From contig NZ_BMWC01000001.1 of NCBI RefSeq assembly GCF_014651035.1, forward strand, positions 868,001 to 932,000: a stretch of DNA of 64,000 nt. The letters run 5' to 3'. The stretch comes from Streptomyces lomondensis. GTDB taxonomy: Bacteria; Actinomycetota; Actinomycetes; Streptomycetales; Streptomycetaceae. A program made the translations under genes and the position numbers. Positions 47,661 to 55,595 of this stretch are shown piece by piece (the first letter of the stretch is position 1; each line of letters starts with the position of its first letter). Below the pieces are notes generated by a model, which did not search any database, had not been told where the DNA came from, and was given only the letters and a program-made list of their open reading frames with translations.

Positions 47661-48868
47661 AGCTGCTGCTTCTTCCGGCGGCCGCTGAACAGGAACCCGA
47701 TGCCGACGCCGGCGACGAGGCAGACACCGACGTACCACCAGACGCCGAACACGGAGTCCGAGTCCGAGTCCTTCTTCTCCTCCGCCGCGTTCGTCCGCTC
47801 GGCGGCCTGCGGGGCCGGGCCCGTCGCGTTCAGCTGCCTCACCAGGTCGGCGCCGCCGAAGTCGCGCGGGTCCGTGCCCGTCGCGTGCGCGGCGAAGATC
47901 AGCTGGGCGTAGGCGGCGGGACCGTTCTGCGCGGCCCAGGTCGCGGAGTTCTTCTCCAGCCAGCGCAGGGACTTCTCCGCCTGCGCGGTGTCGCCCCGGG
48001 CGGCGAGCGCGACGACCGCGTCGGCGGTGTTGCCGTAGTCGGGCTGGGGCTCGGCACCGGCCAGGGCGGACATCAGATGCGCGTCGTCCTTGGCCAGGGC
48101 GGCCATGAGGTAGGCCGCTCCGTTCGCCGCCGCCTGCTCCGGCGTACGGGGCTCCGAACAGGTCGCGTCGGACTTCTCGCCCGGCTTCACGACCATGCCC
48201 TTGCCCAGCGCGCCCAGCACACCCGCCGCCGTGGCGTCCGCGTTGGCGGTCAGCTTGCCCTTCTTGTCCGGCTGGAACGCGAACGCGCCGTCGCCGTCCC
48301 CGCCGCAGGGCAGCGCGAGCTTCAGCAGCGCGTCGTAGGGCGACTTGCCGCCCTTCTCCACCCGGTCCGGCTTCTCGCCCACGGCGGCGAGCGCGCCGAT
48401 GACGACGGACGTCGAGTTGATGTCGCTGGCACCGCCCGCCGAGTAGCCCCAGCCGCCGTCCTTGTTCTGGACGGACTTCAGCCGGTCGACGGCCTTGCCG
48501 GTGACGGCGTCGTGCCCGCCGAGCGCGGCGAGGGCCTGGACGGCGGCGGCCGTGGCGTTGGTGTCGAGCATGATCCTGGCGTCGCACGCGGTGGTGGGGT
48601 CCGGGCGGTACGAGGCGAACCCGCCGTCCGCGCACTGCTGCCGCACCAGCCACTCCACGGACTTCGCCGGAGGCTTCACCCCCACGGTGTCCTGCGCGAG
48701 CAGCGCGAGCGACTGGCGCCAGACGCCGTCGAACTTCGGGTCCTTGTCGCCGTACAGGGCGGAGGGGAACGCCTGGGACGGCGAGGGGGACGGGTCGGCG
48801 GCGGCCGGCGCGGCGGCGCCGATCACGGCGACGGCGGCCAGGACCGCGGCGCTGCGGCGGACGTTCAT
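47657..48868 (-). CDS. Secreted, anchored alpha/alpha-toroid protein (prenyltransferase/squalene-oxidase repeat; intrinsic-factor-like), 403 aa
   Basis: Signal peptide residues 1-24 (SAAVLAAVAVIGAAAPAAADP). Exported part has repeated toroid helices: LVRQQCADGGFASYRPD, RLKSVQNKDGGWGYSAGG, and later repeats with TADAVVALAARG and ADATAAGVLGALG. A C-terminal helix (GVWWYVGVCLVAGVGIGFLF) and KKQQL end anchor it. The toroid fold is shared by terpenoid cyclases and by the cobalamin-binding domain of intrinsic factor/transcobalamin. No cyclase DxDD or prenyltransferase acidic motif is seen. It follows a cobalamin riboswitch and leads an ECF operon, so cobalamin capture is my inference. Confidence 0.87.
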   Translation of the reverse strand: MNVRRSAAVLAAVAVIGAAAPAAADPSPSPSQAFPSALYGDKDPKFDGVWRQSLALLAQDTVGVKPPAKSVEWLVRQQCADGGFASYRPDPTTACDARIMLDTNATAAAVQALAALGGHDAVTGKAVDRLKSVQNKDGGWGYSAGGASDINSTSVVIGALAAVGEKPDRVEKGGKSPYDALLKLALPCGGDGDGAFAFQPDKKGKLTANADATAAGVLGALGKGMVVKPGEKSDATCSEPRTPEQAAANGAAYLMAALAKDDAHLMSALAGAEPQPDYGNTADAVVALAARGDTAQAEKSLRWLEKNSATWAAQNGPAAYAQLIFAAHATGTDPRDFGGADLVRQLNATGPAPQAAERTNAAEEKKDSDSDSVFGVWWYVGVCLVAGVGIGFLFSGRRKKQQL

Positions 48869-48875
48869 GATCGGC

Positions 48876-48918
48876 GGGTGCCTCTCCCTGTGGGGGAGCC
48901 GGGCAGCACGGGGCACCC
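48876..48918 (-). promoter_or_regulatory. Possible Shine-Dalgarno-sequestering hairpin before the toroid gene
   Basis: On the minus strand GGGTGCC (48918-48912) can pair with GGCACCC (48882-48876), the latter next to the GGGAGAGG of the toroid gene. This is a plausible expression platform for the riboswitch upstream. Confidence 0.4.
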
Positions 48919-48984
48919 CCGGCGGCTCGGCTCCGTATACCTCGACGGTGCCGTGCACCGGCGGGCTGCCGGGCACGTGAGCCG

Positions 48985-49100
48985 GTCACGAACCGTACGG
49001 GGCGATCCGGCTCACCGCCTGGGCGGCGGTTCACGGTTGCGGGTCAGCGCCGGAATTGCACCGGCTTTCCCCCGTACGAGTGTGATGACGACCTGCCCAC
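48985..49100 (-). promoter_or_regulatory. Cobalamin (B12) riboswitch
   Basis: Minus strand carries GGGGAAAGCCGGTGCAATTC and then CCGGCGCTGACCCGCAACCGTGA, the invariant core (GCCGGTG..A..CCGGC, GACCCGC), and later GAGCCGGATCGCC corresponding to the AGCC-GGA-ACC element. Arms CGTACGGGG (49079-49071) and CCCCGTACG (49002-48994) close the core. The downstream operon is an ECF transporter, a known B12-riboswitch target. Confidence 0.9.
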
Positions 49101-49151
49101 TGTACCCGCACGTCCCAAAACCGCCCGAGGGCGCCGGGGTAGCTTCGAGGT

Positions 49152-49829
49152 ATGCCGACCACACCACCCGGGAAGCTGCTCGGCTCGGGCCGCCGTGCCG
49201 ACGTCTACGCGATCGACGAGGCGTGGGTGCTGCGCCGCGAGCGGGACGGCGGGGGCGACGCGGCGGCCGAGGGCGCGGTGATGGCGCACGTGCACGCCCA
49301 CGGCTACCCGGTCCCCCGGGTCCGCCCGTCCGGCTCGCGCACCGACCTGGTGATGGAACGGCTCTCCGGCCCGACCATGCTCCAGGCGTGCCTCGCGGGC
49401 ACGCTGGACGTGACGGAGGCGGGCTCGGTCCTCGCCCGGCTGCTGCGCGACCTGCACGCCGTCCCCGCCCTGCGCTCCACCGACCCGGCCGTCCGTGTCC
49501 TCCACCTGGACCTGCACCCCGAGAACGTGATCCTCACGCCCGACGGCCCCCGCGTCATCGACTGGTCGGACGCGGCGGAGGGCGACCCGGCCCTGGACTG
49601 GGCGGCGTCCGCGGTGATCCTCGCGCAGGCCGCCGACGCCGGCGACGACCTCTGCGCACCCGCCCGCGCCATGCTCACCGCCCTCCTCGCCGGTCCCTCC
49701 CCGCTCACGCGGCCGGCCCTGACCGAGGCCCTGCGCCGCCGGGCCGCCAATCCGACGATGACCGAGGCGGACGTCGAACTCCTGGGCCGCGCCGAGGAGT
49801 TGATCCTCTCCAGGGCGTGGACAGGCTAA
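49152..49829 (+). CDS. Aminoglycoside-phosphotransferase-fold kinase, 225 aa
   Basis: Has the APH fold: KLLGSGRRADVYAID (glycine-rich start), MERLSGPTM hinge, VLHLDLHPENVILTPDGP (catalytic H-x-D-x-x-x-x-N) and VIDWSDAAEGDPALDWA (metal-binding Asp). Small-molecule or antibiotic substrate cannot be told. Lies 70 bp from the divergent riboswitch operon. The start has a weak Shine-Dalgarno (GAGGT at 49148). Confidence 0.88.
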   Translation: MPTTPPGKLLGSGRRADVYAIDEAWVLRRERDGGGDAAAEGAVMAHVHAHGYPVPRVRPSGSRTDLVMERLSGPTMLQACLAGTLDVTEAGSVLARLLRDLHAVPALRSTDPAVRVLHLDLHPENVILTPDGPRVIDWSDAAEGDPALDWAASAVILAQAADAGDDLCAPARAMLTALLAGPSPLTRPALTEALRRRAANPTMTEADVELLGRAEELILSRAWTG

Positions 49830-49862
49830 CGTGGGCCTCCCCGACCACAGGCAGGAGCGTCC

Positions 49863-50678
49863 ATGACCGACCAGGCCGAGAACTCCGAGCAGCAGCCGTT
49901 CCCCAAGATCGACACCTCGGTGCCGCACTCGGCCCGGATCTGGAACTACTGGCTGGGCGGCAAGGACAACTACGAGGTCGACCGGGTGGCCGGTGACGCG
50001 TTCCGCGAGATCTTCCCCGGCATCGAGACCGGGGCCCGCGCCGCCCGCTACTTCCTCGCCCGCGCCGTGCGCCATCTGGCCGCCGAGGAGGGCATCCGCC
50101 AGTTCCTGGACATCGGCACCGGGCTGCCCAACGTGGACAACACCCACCAGATCGCCCAGCGGGTGGCCCCCGAGAGCCGGATCGTCTACGTCGACAACGA
50201 CCCGCTGGTGCTGGCCCACGCCCGCGCGCTGCTCACCAGCACCCCGGAGGGCGTCACCAACTACGTCGACGCCGACCTGCGCGAGCCGGGCACGATCATC
50301 CGGGAAGCCGGGAAGACGCTGGACTTCGACAAGCCCGTCGCCCTCATGCTGATGGGCATCCTCGGCCACATCGAGGACCACGACGAGGCCCGCTCGATCG
50401 TGCGGGAGCTGGTGGACGCCCTGCCCTCCGGCAGCTACCTCGTGCAGTACGACTCCACCGACACCAGCGAGGACTACGTCAGGGCCATCCAGCAGTACAA
50501 CGACGGCGGTTCGATCCCGTACATCCTGCGCAGCCCGGAGCAGATCGCCCGCTACTTCGACGGTCTGGAACTGCTCGAACCGGGCGTGACGTCGTGCTCC
50601 CGCTGGCGGCCCGACGCCGAGGCCCTGGGGCTGCCCGCCGAGGTGCACCAGTACGGCGGTGTCGCCCGCAAGAACTGA
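49863..50678 (+). CDS. PF04672-type S-adenosyl methyltransferase (DUF574), 271 aa
   Basis: ARIWNYWLGGKDNYEVDR at residues 24-41 is the family signature; QFLDIGTGLPNVDNTHQIA is the SAM-binding loop, YVDNDPLVLAH binds ribose, and VQYDSTDTSEDYVRAIQQY lies near the end. This family is abundant in Streptomyces and often linked to XRE/DUF397-type regulators; here a DUF5753-type XRE gene is convergent, 19 nt away. Substrate unknown. Confidence 0.92.
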   Translation: MTDQAENSEQQPFPKIDTSVPHSARIWNYWLGGKDNYEVDRVAGDAFREIFPGIETGARAARYFLARAVRHLAAEEGIRQFLDIGTGLPNVDNTHQIAQRVAPESRIVYVDNDPLVLAHARALLTSTPEGVTNYVDADLREPGTIIREAGKTLDFDKPVALMLMGILGHIEDHDEARSIVRELVDALPSGSYLVQYDSTDTSEDYVRAIQQYNDGGSIPYILRSPEQIARYFDGLELLEPGVTSCSRWRPDAEALGLPAEVHQYGGVARKN

Positions 50679-50697
50679 GCCGTCACGTCTCCTGGAG

Positions 50698-51603
50698 TCA
50701 GGTCTCCTGGAGGAGGCGGTGCAGGATGGTCGGAGTCTCGTCCGGTGACTCGGCTTCGACCACCAGGCGGTTCATGGCGTCCCAGTAGCGCTCGATCTCG
50801 GCGGGCCGGTCGGGATAGAGGGCGGTGGTGAGCTTCTCCAGGTAGACCACATCGGGCAGTTGCCCGCCGGGCAGCCGAAGGATCGTGACCGGGCCCCCTT
50901 CCGCGGCGTGACCGCCGGCCAGGAACGGCAGGATCTGGACCGTGACCTGCGGGAGCCGGCACATCTCGATGAGATGCCGGAGCTGGGCGCGCATCACCCG
51001 GATGCCGCCGACCGGGCGGCGCAGCGCGGCCTCGTCGAGCACGGCCCAGAGCTGGGCCGGCGGCTCCCGGTGCAGGATCCGCTGCCGGGTCATCCGCAGC
51101 GCGACCCGGCGGTCGATCTCCCCGGGACCGGCGTCCGGGTGGGCGAGCCGGATGGCGGCGCGTGCGTAGTCGGCGGTCTGGAGCAGGCCGGGGACACGCT
51201 GGACCTGGTAGCAGCGGATGAGGCTCGCCGCCTGTTCCCCCCCGAGGTAGGTCTGCATCCAGGTGGGCACCACATCGCTGTAGTACCGCCACCAGGCAGG
51301 GGTGTTGGCCTGCTCGGCCAGCGCCAGCAGCGTGGCGCGCTCGGCCTCGTCCGTGACGCCGTAGAGCGTGAGCAGATCGGCGACGTCCCGCAGCTTGAAG
51401 CCGTGGCGCCCGGCCTCCATCCGGCTGATCTTGGAGGAGGAGGCGCGGATGACGTGCCCCGCGTCCGCGCGGGAGACGCCTCGTTCCTCCCGCAGCCCGC
51501 GCAGCCGTGCGCCCAGCGCCAGCCGGGGCACCATGGGCCCGGCCGACCTGCCGTCCAGGGCTCCGCTGCCGGTCGATGTACGTGCGGCCTCTTCGGTGCC
51601 CAT
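50698..51603 (-). CDS. XRE-family regulator with DUF5753 domain, 301 aa
   Basis: HTH at about 25-75 (LGARLRGLREERGVSRADAGHVIRASSSKISRMEAG in two parts), followed by the DUF5753 sensor domain: YSDVVPTWMQTYLGGE, QVQRVPGLLQTADYARAAI, LRMTRQRILHREPPAQLWAVLDEAALRR, and VTVQILPFLAGGHAAEGG. Such proteins pair with DUF397-type or methyltransferase genes. ATG at 51603 has GGGAGAC eight nt upstream; ATG at 51609 is the alternative. Confidence 0.93.
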   Translation of the reverse strand: MGTEEAARTSTGSGALDGRSAGPMVPRLALGARLRGLREERGVSRADAGHVIRASSSKISRMEAGRHGFKLRDVADLLTLYGVTDEAERATLLALAEQANTPAWWRYYSDVVPTWMQTYLGGEQAASLIRCYQVQRVPGLLQTADYARAAIRLAHPDAGPGEIDRRVALRMTRQRILHREPPAQLWAVLDEAALRRPVGGIRVMRAQLRHLIEMCRLPQVTVQILPFLAGGHAAEGGPVTILRLPGGQLPDVVYLEKLTTALYPDRPAEIERYWDAMNRLVVEAESPDETPTILHRLLQET

Positions 51604-51670
51604 GGGCATGTCTCCCGGTGCGAGCGTTGCGTGCGCCCATCCTAGGGGGCACTCGTCGGCATCAAGCTCC

Positions 51671-52171
51671 TTATGCCACAGGCAACTTCGGGCGCGGTGT
51701 GGGACCGCCGAAGGGGAGACGCAGCGTCCGGGAGGCGAGCAGCCAGGTGCCCGCGGTCCTCTGGAAGGTGTCCTCGTAGTGGCCGACCTGCACCGGCGGC
51801 CCGGCCGGGATGACACCGCCCTCGTAGCCGTCGACGCGGTACGTCGTGAAGTATGAGATCGCCTTGGCCGTCTCCGGGGACACCACCGTGACCAGGACGT
51901 TGGACATCATGCGGCGGGAGAGCCGGTCCGCGGGACGGGAGCCGAAGTACGCGCGCAGGGCGTCGCGGCCCTGGACCAGGCGGTCGCCCTCCGGCCACTG
52001 CCAGACGCCGTCCTCGGTGAACAACTCGGCGACGGAGGACGGTTCGCCGAGGTCGAGCCGGTGGACGAAGTCGAGGATCAGACGCTCGCAGGCGCGTTCG
52101 GCGAGGAGGTGTCCCATGGGGTCGATGGGGTCGATGGGGGCGGCGGGGTCCAAGTGGTCAGCGGGGTCCAT
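51671..52171 (-). CDS. SnoaL-like nuclear-transport-factor-2-fold protein, 166 aa
   Basis: LILDFVHRLDLGEPSSVAELFTEDGVWQW, FGSRPADRLSRRMMSNVLV and HYEDTFQRTAGTWLLASRTL are a SnoaL_4/NTF2-like cone. The first about 20 residues are a Asp/Pro/Ile repeat (DPAAPIDPIDP). Members act as polyketide cyclases, dehydratases or hydratases; the role here is not predictable. ATG at 52171 has GGAAG six nt upstream; ATG at 52117 is the alternative. Confidence 0.83.
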   Translation of the reverse strand: MDPADHLDPAAPIDPIDPMGHLLAERACERLILDFVHRLDLGEPSSVAELFTEDGVWQWPEGDRLVQGRDALRAYFGSRPADRLSRRMMSNVLVTVVSPETAKAISYFTTYRVDGYEGGVIPAGPPVQVGHYEDTFQRTAGTWLLASRTLRLPFGGPTPRPKLPVA

Positions 52172-52233
52172 GTGGGGCTTCCTAGCACCCCGGTGTCCCG
52201 TCCGCCGCCGGGTTTGCCACCCCCTTACACCGC

Positions 52234-53286
52234 TTACACCGCCACGTACGTCACCGGCTCGCTCCCCGGCACCGCCTCCGCCCGGCCCAGTTTGACCAGG
52301 CGGCGCAGATGGGCCTCGGCCTCCGAGACGGCGATGTTCCGGGAGCCGTACGGGATCTGGTCCCAGGGGCGGTTCCACTCCATGCGCTCGGCGAGCTGCC
52401 AGGGCGTGAGGGGCTCGGCGAGGAGGGCCAGCAGGGCGGTGAGGCGGTCCTCGTGGTGGTCGAGGAGTTCGCGCACGCGGGCGGCGGCGTCGGGGAACGG
52501 GTACTGGTGGGCCGGGAGCACCTCGGCGGGGGCGAGGCGGCCCACGCGTTCCAGGGAGTCGAGGTAATCGCCCAGGGGGTCGGTCACCGTGGCGTCGTCC
52601 GGGTCCTCGTACAGGCCGATGTGCGGGGTGATCTCGGGCAGCAGGTGGTCGCCGGAGAACAGGCGGCCGTGGCCGGGGAGTCGCGCCGGGTGCGTCTCCT
52701 CCAGGTGGAGGCAGACGTGGCCGGGCGTGTGCCCCGGGGTCCAGATCGCGCGCACCCGGCGGCCGGGGAGGTCGAGGAGCTCGCCGGGGACGATCTCCCG
52801 GTCCGGCAGGGCGGGGGAGAGGCCGGGCAGGGTGCGCGGCCGGGCCGCCCGCAGCGGGGCGATGTGCTCCTCGGGCGCGCCGGCGGCGGTGAGCTTGTCC
52901 GCCATGTACGAGAACCAGCGCTCGGGACGGGCCTCCCGGGTCCGCCGCACGACCGCGGTGTCCGCCGCGTGCATCGCGATCCACGCGCCCGACGCCTCGC
53001 GGACCCGGCCGGACAGGCCGTGATGGTCCGGATGGTGGTGGGTGACGACCACACCGTGGATCTCGGCGACGGAGGTGCCGCAGGCGGTGAGGCCCTGGGT
53101 GAGCGTGTCCCAGGACTCGGGGTCGTCCCAGCCGGTGTCGACCAGGACCGGCCCCCGGTCGGTGTCGACGACGTACACCAGCGTGTGGCCGAGGGGGTTG
53201 TCCGGGATGGGGACCCGCAGGGACCGGACGCCTCCGCCGTGGTCGTACACCGCCGGTACGGGCTCGTGGTCCTGACTGCTCTTCAT
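52234..53286 (-). CDS. MBL-fold metallo-hydrolase, 350 aa
   Basis: THHHPDHHGLSG is the H-x-H-x-D-H zinc motif, TPGHTPGHVCLHLE and FSGDHLLPEI give the next ligands. The C-terminal about 70 residues (LTPWQLAERMEWNRPWDQI...) have the winged-helix-like end found in LACTB2-type enzymes. Substrate unknown: thioester, lactone or phosphodiester possible. It is divergent from the aldehyde dehydrogenase-ferredoxin pair, with a palindrome between them. Confidence 0.9.
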   Translation of the reverse strand: MKSSQDHEPVPAVYDHGGGVRSLRVPIPDNPLGHTLVYVVDTDRGPVLVDTGWDDPESWDTLTQGLTACGTSVAEIHGVVVTHHHPDHHGLSGRVREASGAWIAMHAADTAVVRRTREARPERWFSYMADKLTAAGAPEEHIAPLRAARPRTLPGLSPALPDREIVPGELLDLPGRRVRAIWTPGHTPGHVCLHLEETHPARLPGHGRLFSGDHLLPEITPHIGLYEDPDDATVTDPLGDYLDSLERVGRLAPAEVLPAHQYPFPDAAARVRELLDHHEDRLTALLALLAEPLTPWQLAERMEWNRPWDQIPYGSRNIAVSEAEAHLRRLVKLGRAEAVPGSEPVTYVAV

Positions 53287-53324
53287 CTGACCTCCGTCAC
53301 ACGGCCATTGCCCACTATAACGAG

Positions 53325-53338
53325 AACTGGTATCAGTT
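53325..53338. promoter_or_regulatory. Inverted repeat AACTG-GTAT-CAGTT in a divergent promoter region
   Basis: Perfect 5-bp inverted repeat, between the MBL-fold gene (start 53286) and the dehydrogenase (start 53373), next to TATAAC/TATAGT -10-like sequence. Likely an operator, regulator unknown; it fits the KstR-type motif poorly (two mismatches). Confidence 0.4.
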
Positions 53339-53372
53339 TCTGAAACACCGTCAGATGTGAAGGCAGTCGGCC

Positions 53373-54824
53373 ATGACCGAGCTCGTGGAACACGGACAGC
53401 TGTTCGTCGGCGGGGAGTTGACCGACCCCCTGGGCGAGGACGTCATCGAGGTGATCTCGCCCCACACGGAAGAGGTCATCGGGCGCGTCCCGCACGCCTC
53501 GACGGCCGATGTCGACCGGGCGGTGGCGGCGGCCCGCCGGGCCTTCGACGAGGGGCCCTGGCCGCGCATGACCCTCGACGAGCGGATCGAGGTCGTCGGC
53601 CGGATCAAGGACGGCGTCGCCGCCCGGCACGACGAGATCGCCCGCGTGATCTCCGCCCAGAACGGCTCGCCGTACTCCTGGAGCGTCCTCGCCCAGGCGC
53701 TCGGCGCGGTGATGGTGTGGGACTCCGCGATCACCGTCGCGCGGAACTTCACCTACGAGGAGCGGCGCGACGGCGTCCTGGGCAAGATCCTCGTGCGGCG
53801 GGAGCCCGTCGGGGTCGTCGCGGCGGTCGTCCCCTGGAACGTCCCGCAGTTCGTCGCCGCCGCCAAGCTCGCCCCCGCGCTGCTCACCGGCTGCACGGCC
53901 GTGCTCAAGCCCTCGCCCGAGTCGCCGCTCGACGCCTACCTGCTGGGCGAGATCGCCCGCGAGGCCGGGCTGCCGGAGGGCGTGCTGTCGATCCTGCCCG
54001 CCGACCGGGAGGTCAGCGAGTACCTGGTCGGGCACCCCGGCGTCGACAAGGTGTCCTTCACCGGGTCCGTCGCGGCCGGCAAGCGCGTGATGGAGGTCGC
54101 GGCCCGCAACCTCACGCGCGTGACGCTCGAACTGGGCGGCAAGTCCGCGGCCGTCGTGCTGCCCGACGCGGACGTGGAGACGGCCGTGGCGGGCATCGCC
54201 CCCGCGGCCTGGATGAACAACGGCCAGGCCTGCGTCGCCCAGACCCGCATCCTGCTGCCCCGCTCCCGCTACGACGAGTTCGCCGACGCCCTGGCCGCCG
54301 CGGCGGGCGCCCTGACGGTCGGCGACCCGCTGGACCCGGCGACGCAGGTCGGGCCGCTGGTGGCCCGGCGGCAGCAGCAGCGCAACCTGGACTACATACG
54401 CATCGGGCAGGAGGAGGGCGCGAAGATCCTGACCGGCGGCGGGCGCCCGGCCGGCCTGGACCGCGGCTGGTACGTCGAACCGACCCTCTTCGGCGACGTC
54501 GACAACTCCATGCGCGTCGCCCGCGAGGAGATCTTCGGCCCGGTCGTCTGCCTGCTGCCCTACGACGACGAGCCGGAGGCCGTGAAGATCGCCAACGACT
54601 CGGACTACGGGCTGAGCGGCAGCGTGTGGACGGCGGACGTCGAGCACGGCATCGACATCGCCCGGCAGGTCCGCACGGGCACCTACTCGGTCAACACCTT
54701 CAGCCTGGACATGCTGGGCCCCTTCGGCGGCTACAAGCACTCGGGCCTGGGGCGGGAGTTCGGCCCCGAGGGGTACGGCGAGTACCTGGAGCACAAGATG
54801 ATCCACCTGCCGGCGCAGGCGTAG
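53373..54824 (+). CDS. NAD(P)-dependent aldehyde dehydrogenase, 483 aa
   Basis: Complete ALDH: VVPWNVPQF (NAD site), FTGSVAAGKRVM, LELGGKS (general-base Glu, about residue 253), NNGQACVAQTR (catalytic Cys287) and EEIFGPVVCLLPY. NAD(P) preference and substrate are not visible. It is followed 2 nt later by a ferredoxin gene, so an aldehyde formed by a P450 may be the natural substrate (inferred). Confidence 0.93.
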   Translation: MTELVEHGQLFVGGELTDPLGEDVIEVISPHTEEVIGRVPHASTADVDRAVAAARRAFDEGPWPRMTLDERIEVVGRIKDGVAARHDEIARVISAQNGSPYSWSVLAQALGAVMVWDSAITVARNFTYEERRDGVLGKILVRREPVGVVAAVVPWNVPQFVAAAKLAPALLTGCTAVLKPSPESPLDAYLLGEIAREAGLPEGVLSILPADREVSEYLVGHPGVDKVSFTGSVAAGKRVMEVAARNLTRVTLELGGKSAAVVLPDADVETAVAGIAPAAWMNNGQACVAQTRILLPRSRYDEFADALAAAAGALTVGDPLDPATQVGPLVARRQQQRNLDYIRIGQEEGAKILTGGGRPAGLDRGWYVEPTLFGDVDNSMRVAREEIFGPVVCLLPYDDEPEAVKIANDSDYGLSGSVWTADVEHGIDIARQVRTGTYSVNTFSLDMLGPFGGYKHSGLGREFGPEGYGEYLEHKMIHLPAQA

Positions 54825-54826
54825 CG

Positions 54827-55060
54827 ATGGGCGACCGCTGGCACGTCGAGGTCGACCGCTCCCTGTGCATCGGCTCCGCCCAGTGCCTCCACCACGCGCC
54901 GGACGGCTTCCGCCTGGACACCGCCCGCCAGTCGCATCCGGTCGCCCCGGACACGGACGCGAACGAGCGGGTGCTGGAGGCGGCGGAGAGCTGTCCGGTG
55001 GAGGCGATCGTGATCACGCTGGGGGACAGCGGGGAGGCGGTGTTCCCGCCGGAGGAGTAG
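54827..55060 (+). CDS. Small [3Fe-4S]-type ferredoxin, 77 aa
   Basis: HVEVDRSLCIGSAQCLHHAPDGF and AAESCPVEAIVITLG hold Cys at the first (LCIGSAQC) and last (ESCPVEA) positions; the second Cys of a 4Fe motif is replaced (Ser-Ala), as in P450-type 3Fe ferredoxins of Streptomyces. It is coupled to the aldehyde dehydrogenase and could donate electrons to the CYP125-like P450. No ferredoxin reductase lies nearby. Confidence 0.9.
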   Translation: MGDRWHVEVDRSLCIGSAQCLHHAPDGFRLDTARQSHPVAPDTDANERVLEAAESCPVEAIVITLGDSGEAVFPPEE

Positions 55061-55083
55061 GGGCGGCCGGCTCGTGGGGTCCG

Positions 55084-55404
55084 TCAGGCACCGGGTGCGC
55101 GGTAGTCCACCTGCTGCCGGACGGCCTGGTCGATCTCGTCGGCCGACAGCAGGACGACCGTGCTCGTGCGGACGCCGCCGGCCGCCGAGGTGACCAGGCC
55201 CATGGCCGCCGCGGAGGTGTTGTCCGGCAGCTCCGCCGTGAGGTAGAAGTCGTCGTCGCCGAAGGCCCAGTACATCGTCTCGACCCGGCCCCCGAGGCCG
55301 TCGACCATGCGTGCGACGACCTCACGCCGCGCGCTCGCACCTTCCTTGAGCAGCCCCTTGAGCCCGTCCTGGGTCAGCTTCACCTTGAAGAGGTACTTCG
55401 GCAT
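55084..55404 (-). CDS. GYD-domain protein, 106 aa
   Basis: MPKYLFKVKLTQDGLKGLLKEGASARREVVARM and YWAFGDDDFYLTAELPDN are the GYD ferredoxin-like domain; the name-giving residues are seen as FGDDD. Small cytosolic protein, function unknown. Start at 55404 follows AAGGTGA. Its stop is close to the ferredoxin stop (convergent). Confidence 0.87.
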   Translation of the reverse strand: MPKYLFKVKLTQDGLKGLLKEGASARREVVARMVDGLGGRVETMYWAFGDDDFYLTAELPDNTSAAAMGLVTSAAGGVRTSTVVLLSADEIDQAVRQQVDYRAPGA

Positions 55405-55595
55405 CGGGGTCACCTTTCACTTCCGCCCGAACAGTCGCTTCGACCCCCTCATGCTCCTTCCGTTTCGGGCTCTCGTCGCGACGAGAGGGGTGCATCCAGG
55501 GCCATATGGGTCACTCGGAAAAATCAGGACATTCAGGTAAAAAATTCCGCCCAGGGTCTTCTCTCCGCGGACAGAAGCCCTAACCTGGATATAGG
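55405..55595. other. Intergenic region upstream of TPP riboswitch
   Basis: No gene is seen. An A/T-rich stretch (55505-55550) contains GGTAAAAAATTCC and TCGGAAAAATCAGG, low G+C for the window. A promoter for the plus-strand riboswitch RNA probably lies here. Confidence 0.4.

Noticed and set aside
46085..49996. A 1303-codon plus-strand frame
   Set aside because: Antisense to the whole ECF operon, composition of a shadow frame.
53325..53338. KstR operator at the aldehyde dehydrogenase
   Set aside because: Two of eight fixed positions mismatch; listed only as an unassigned palindrome.
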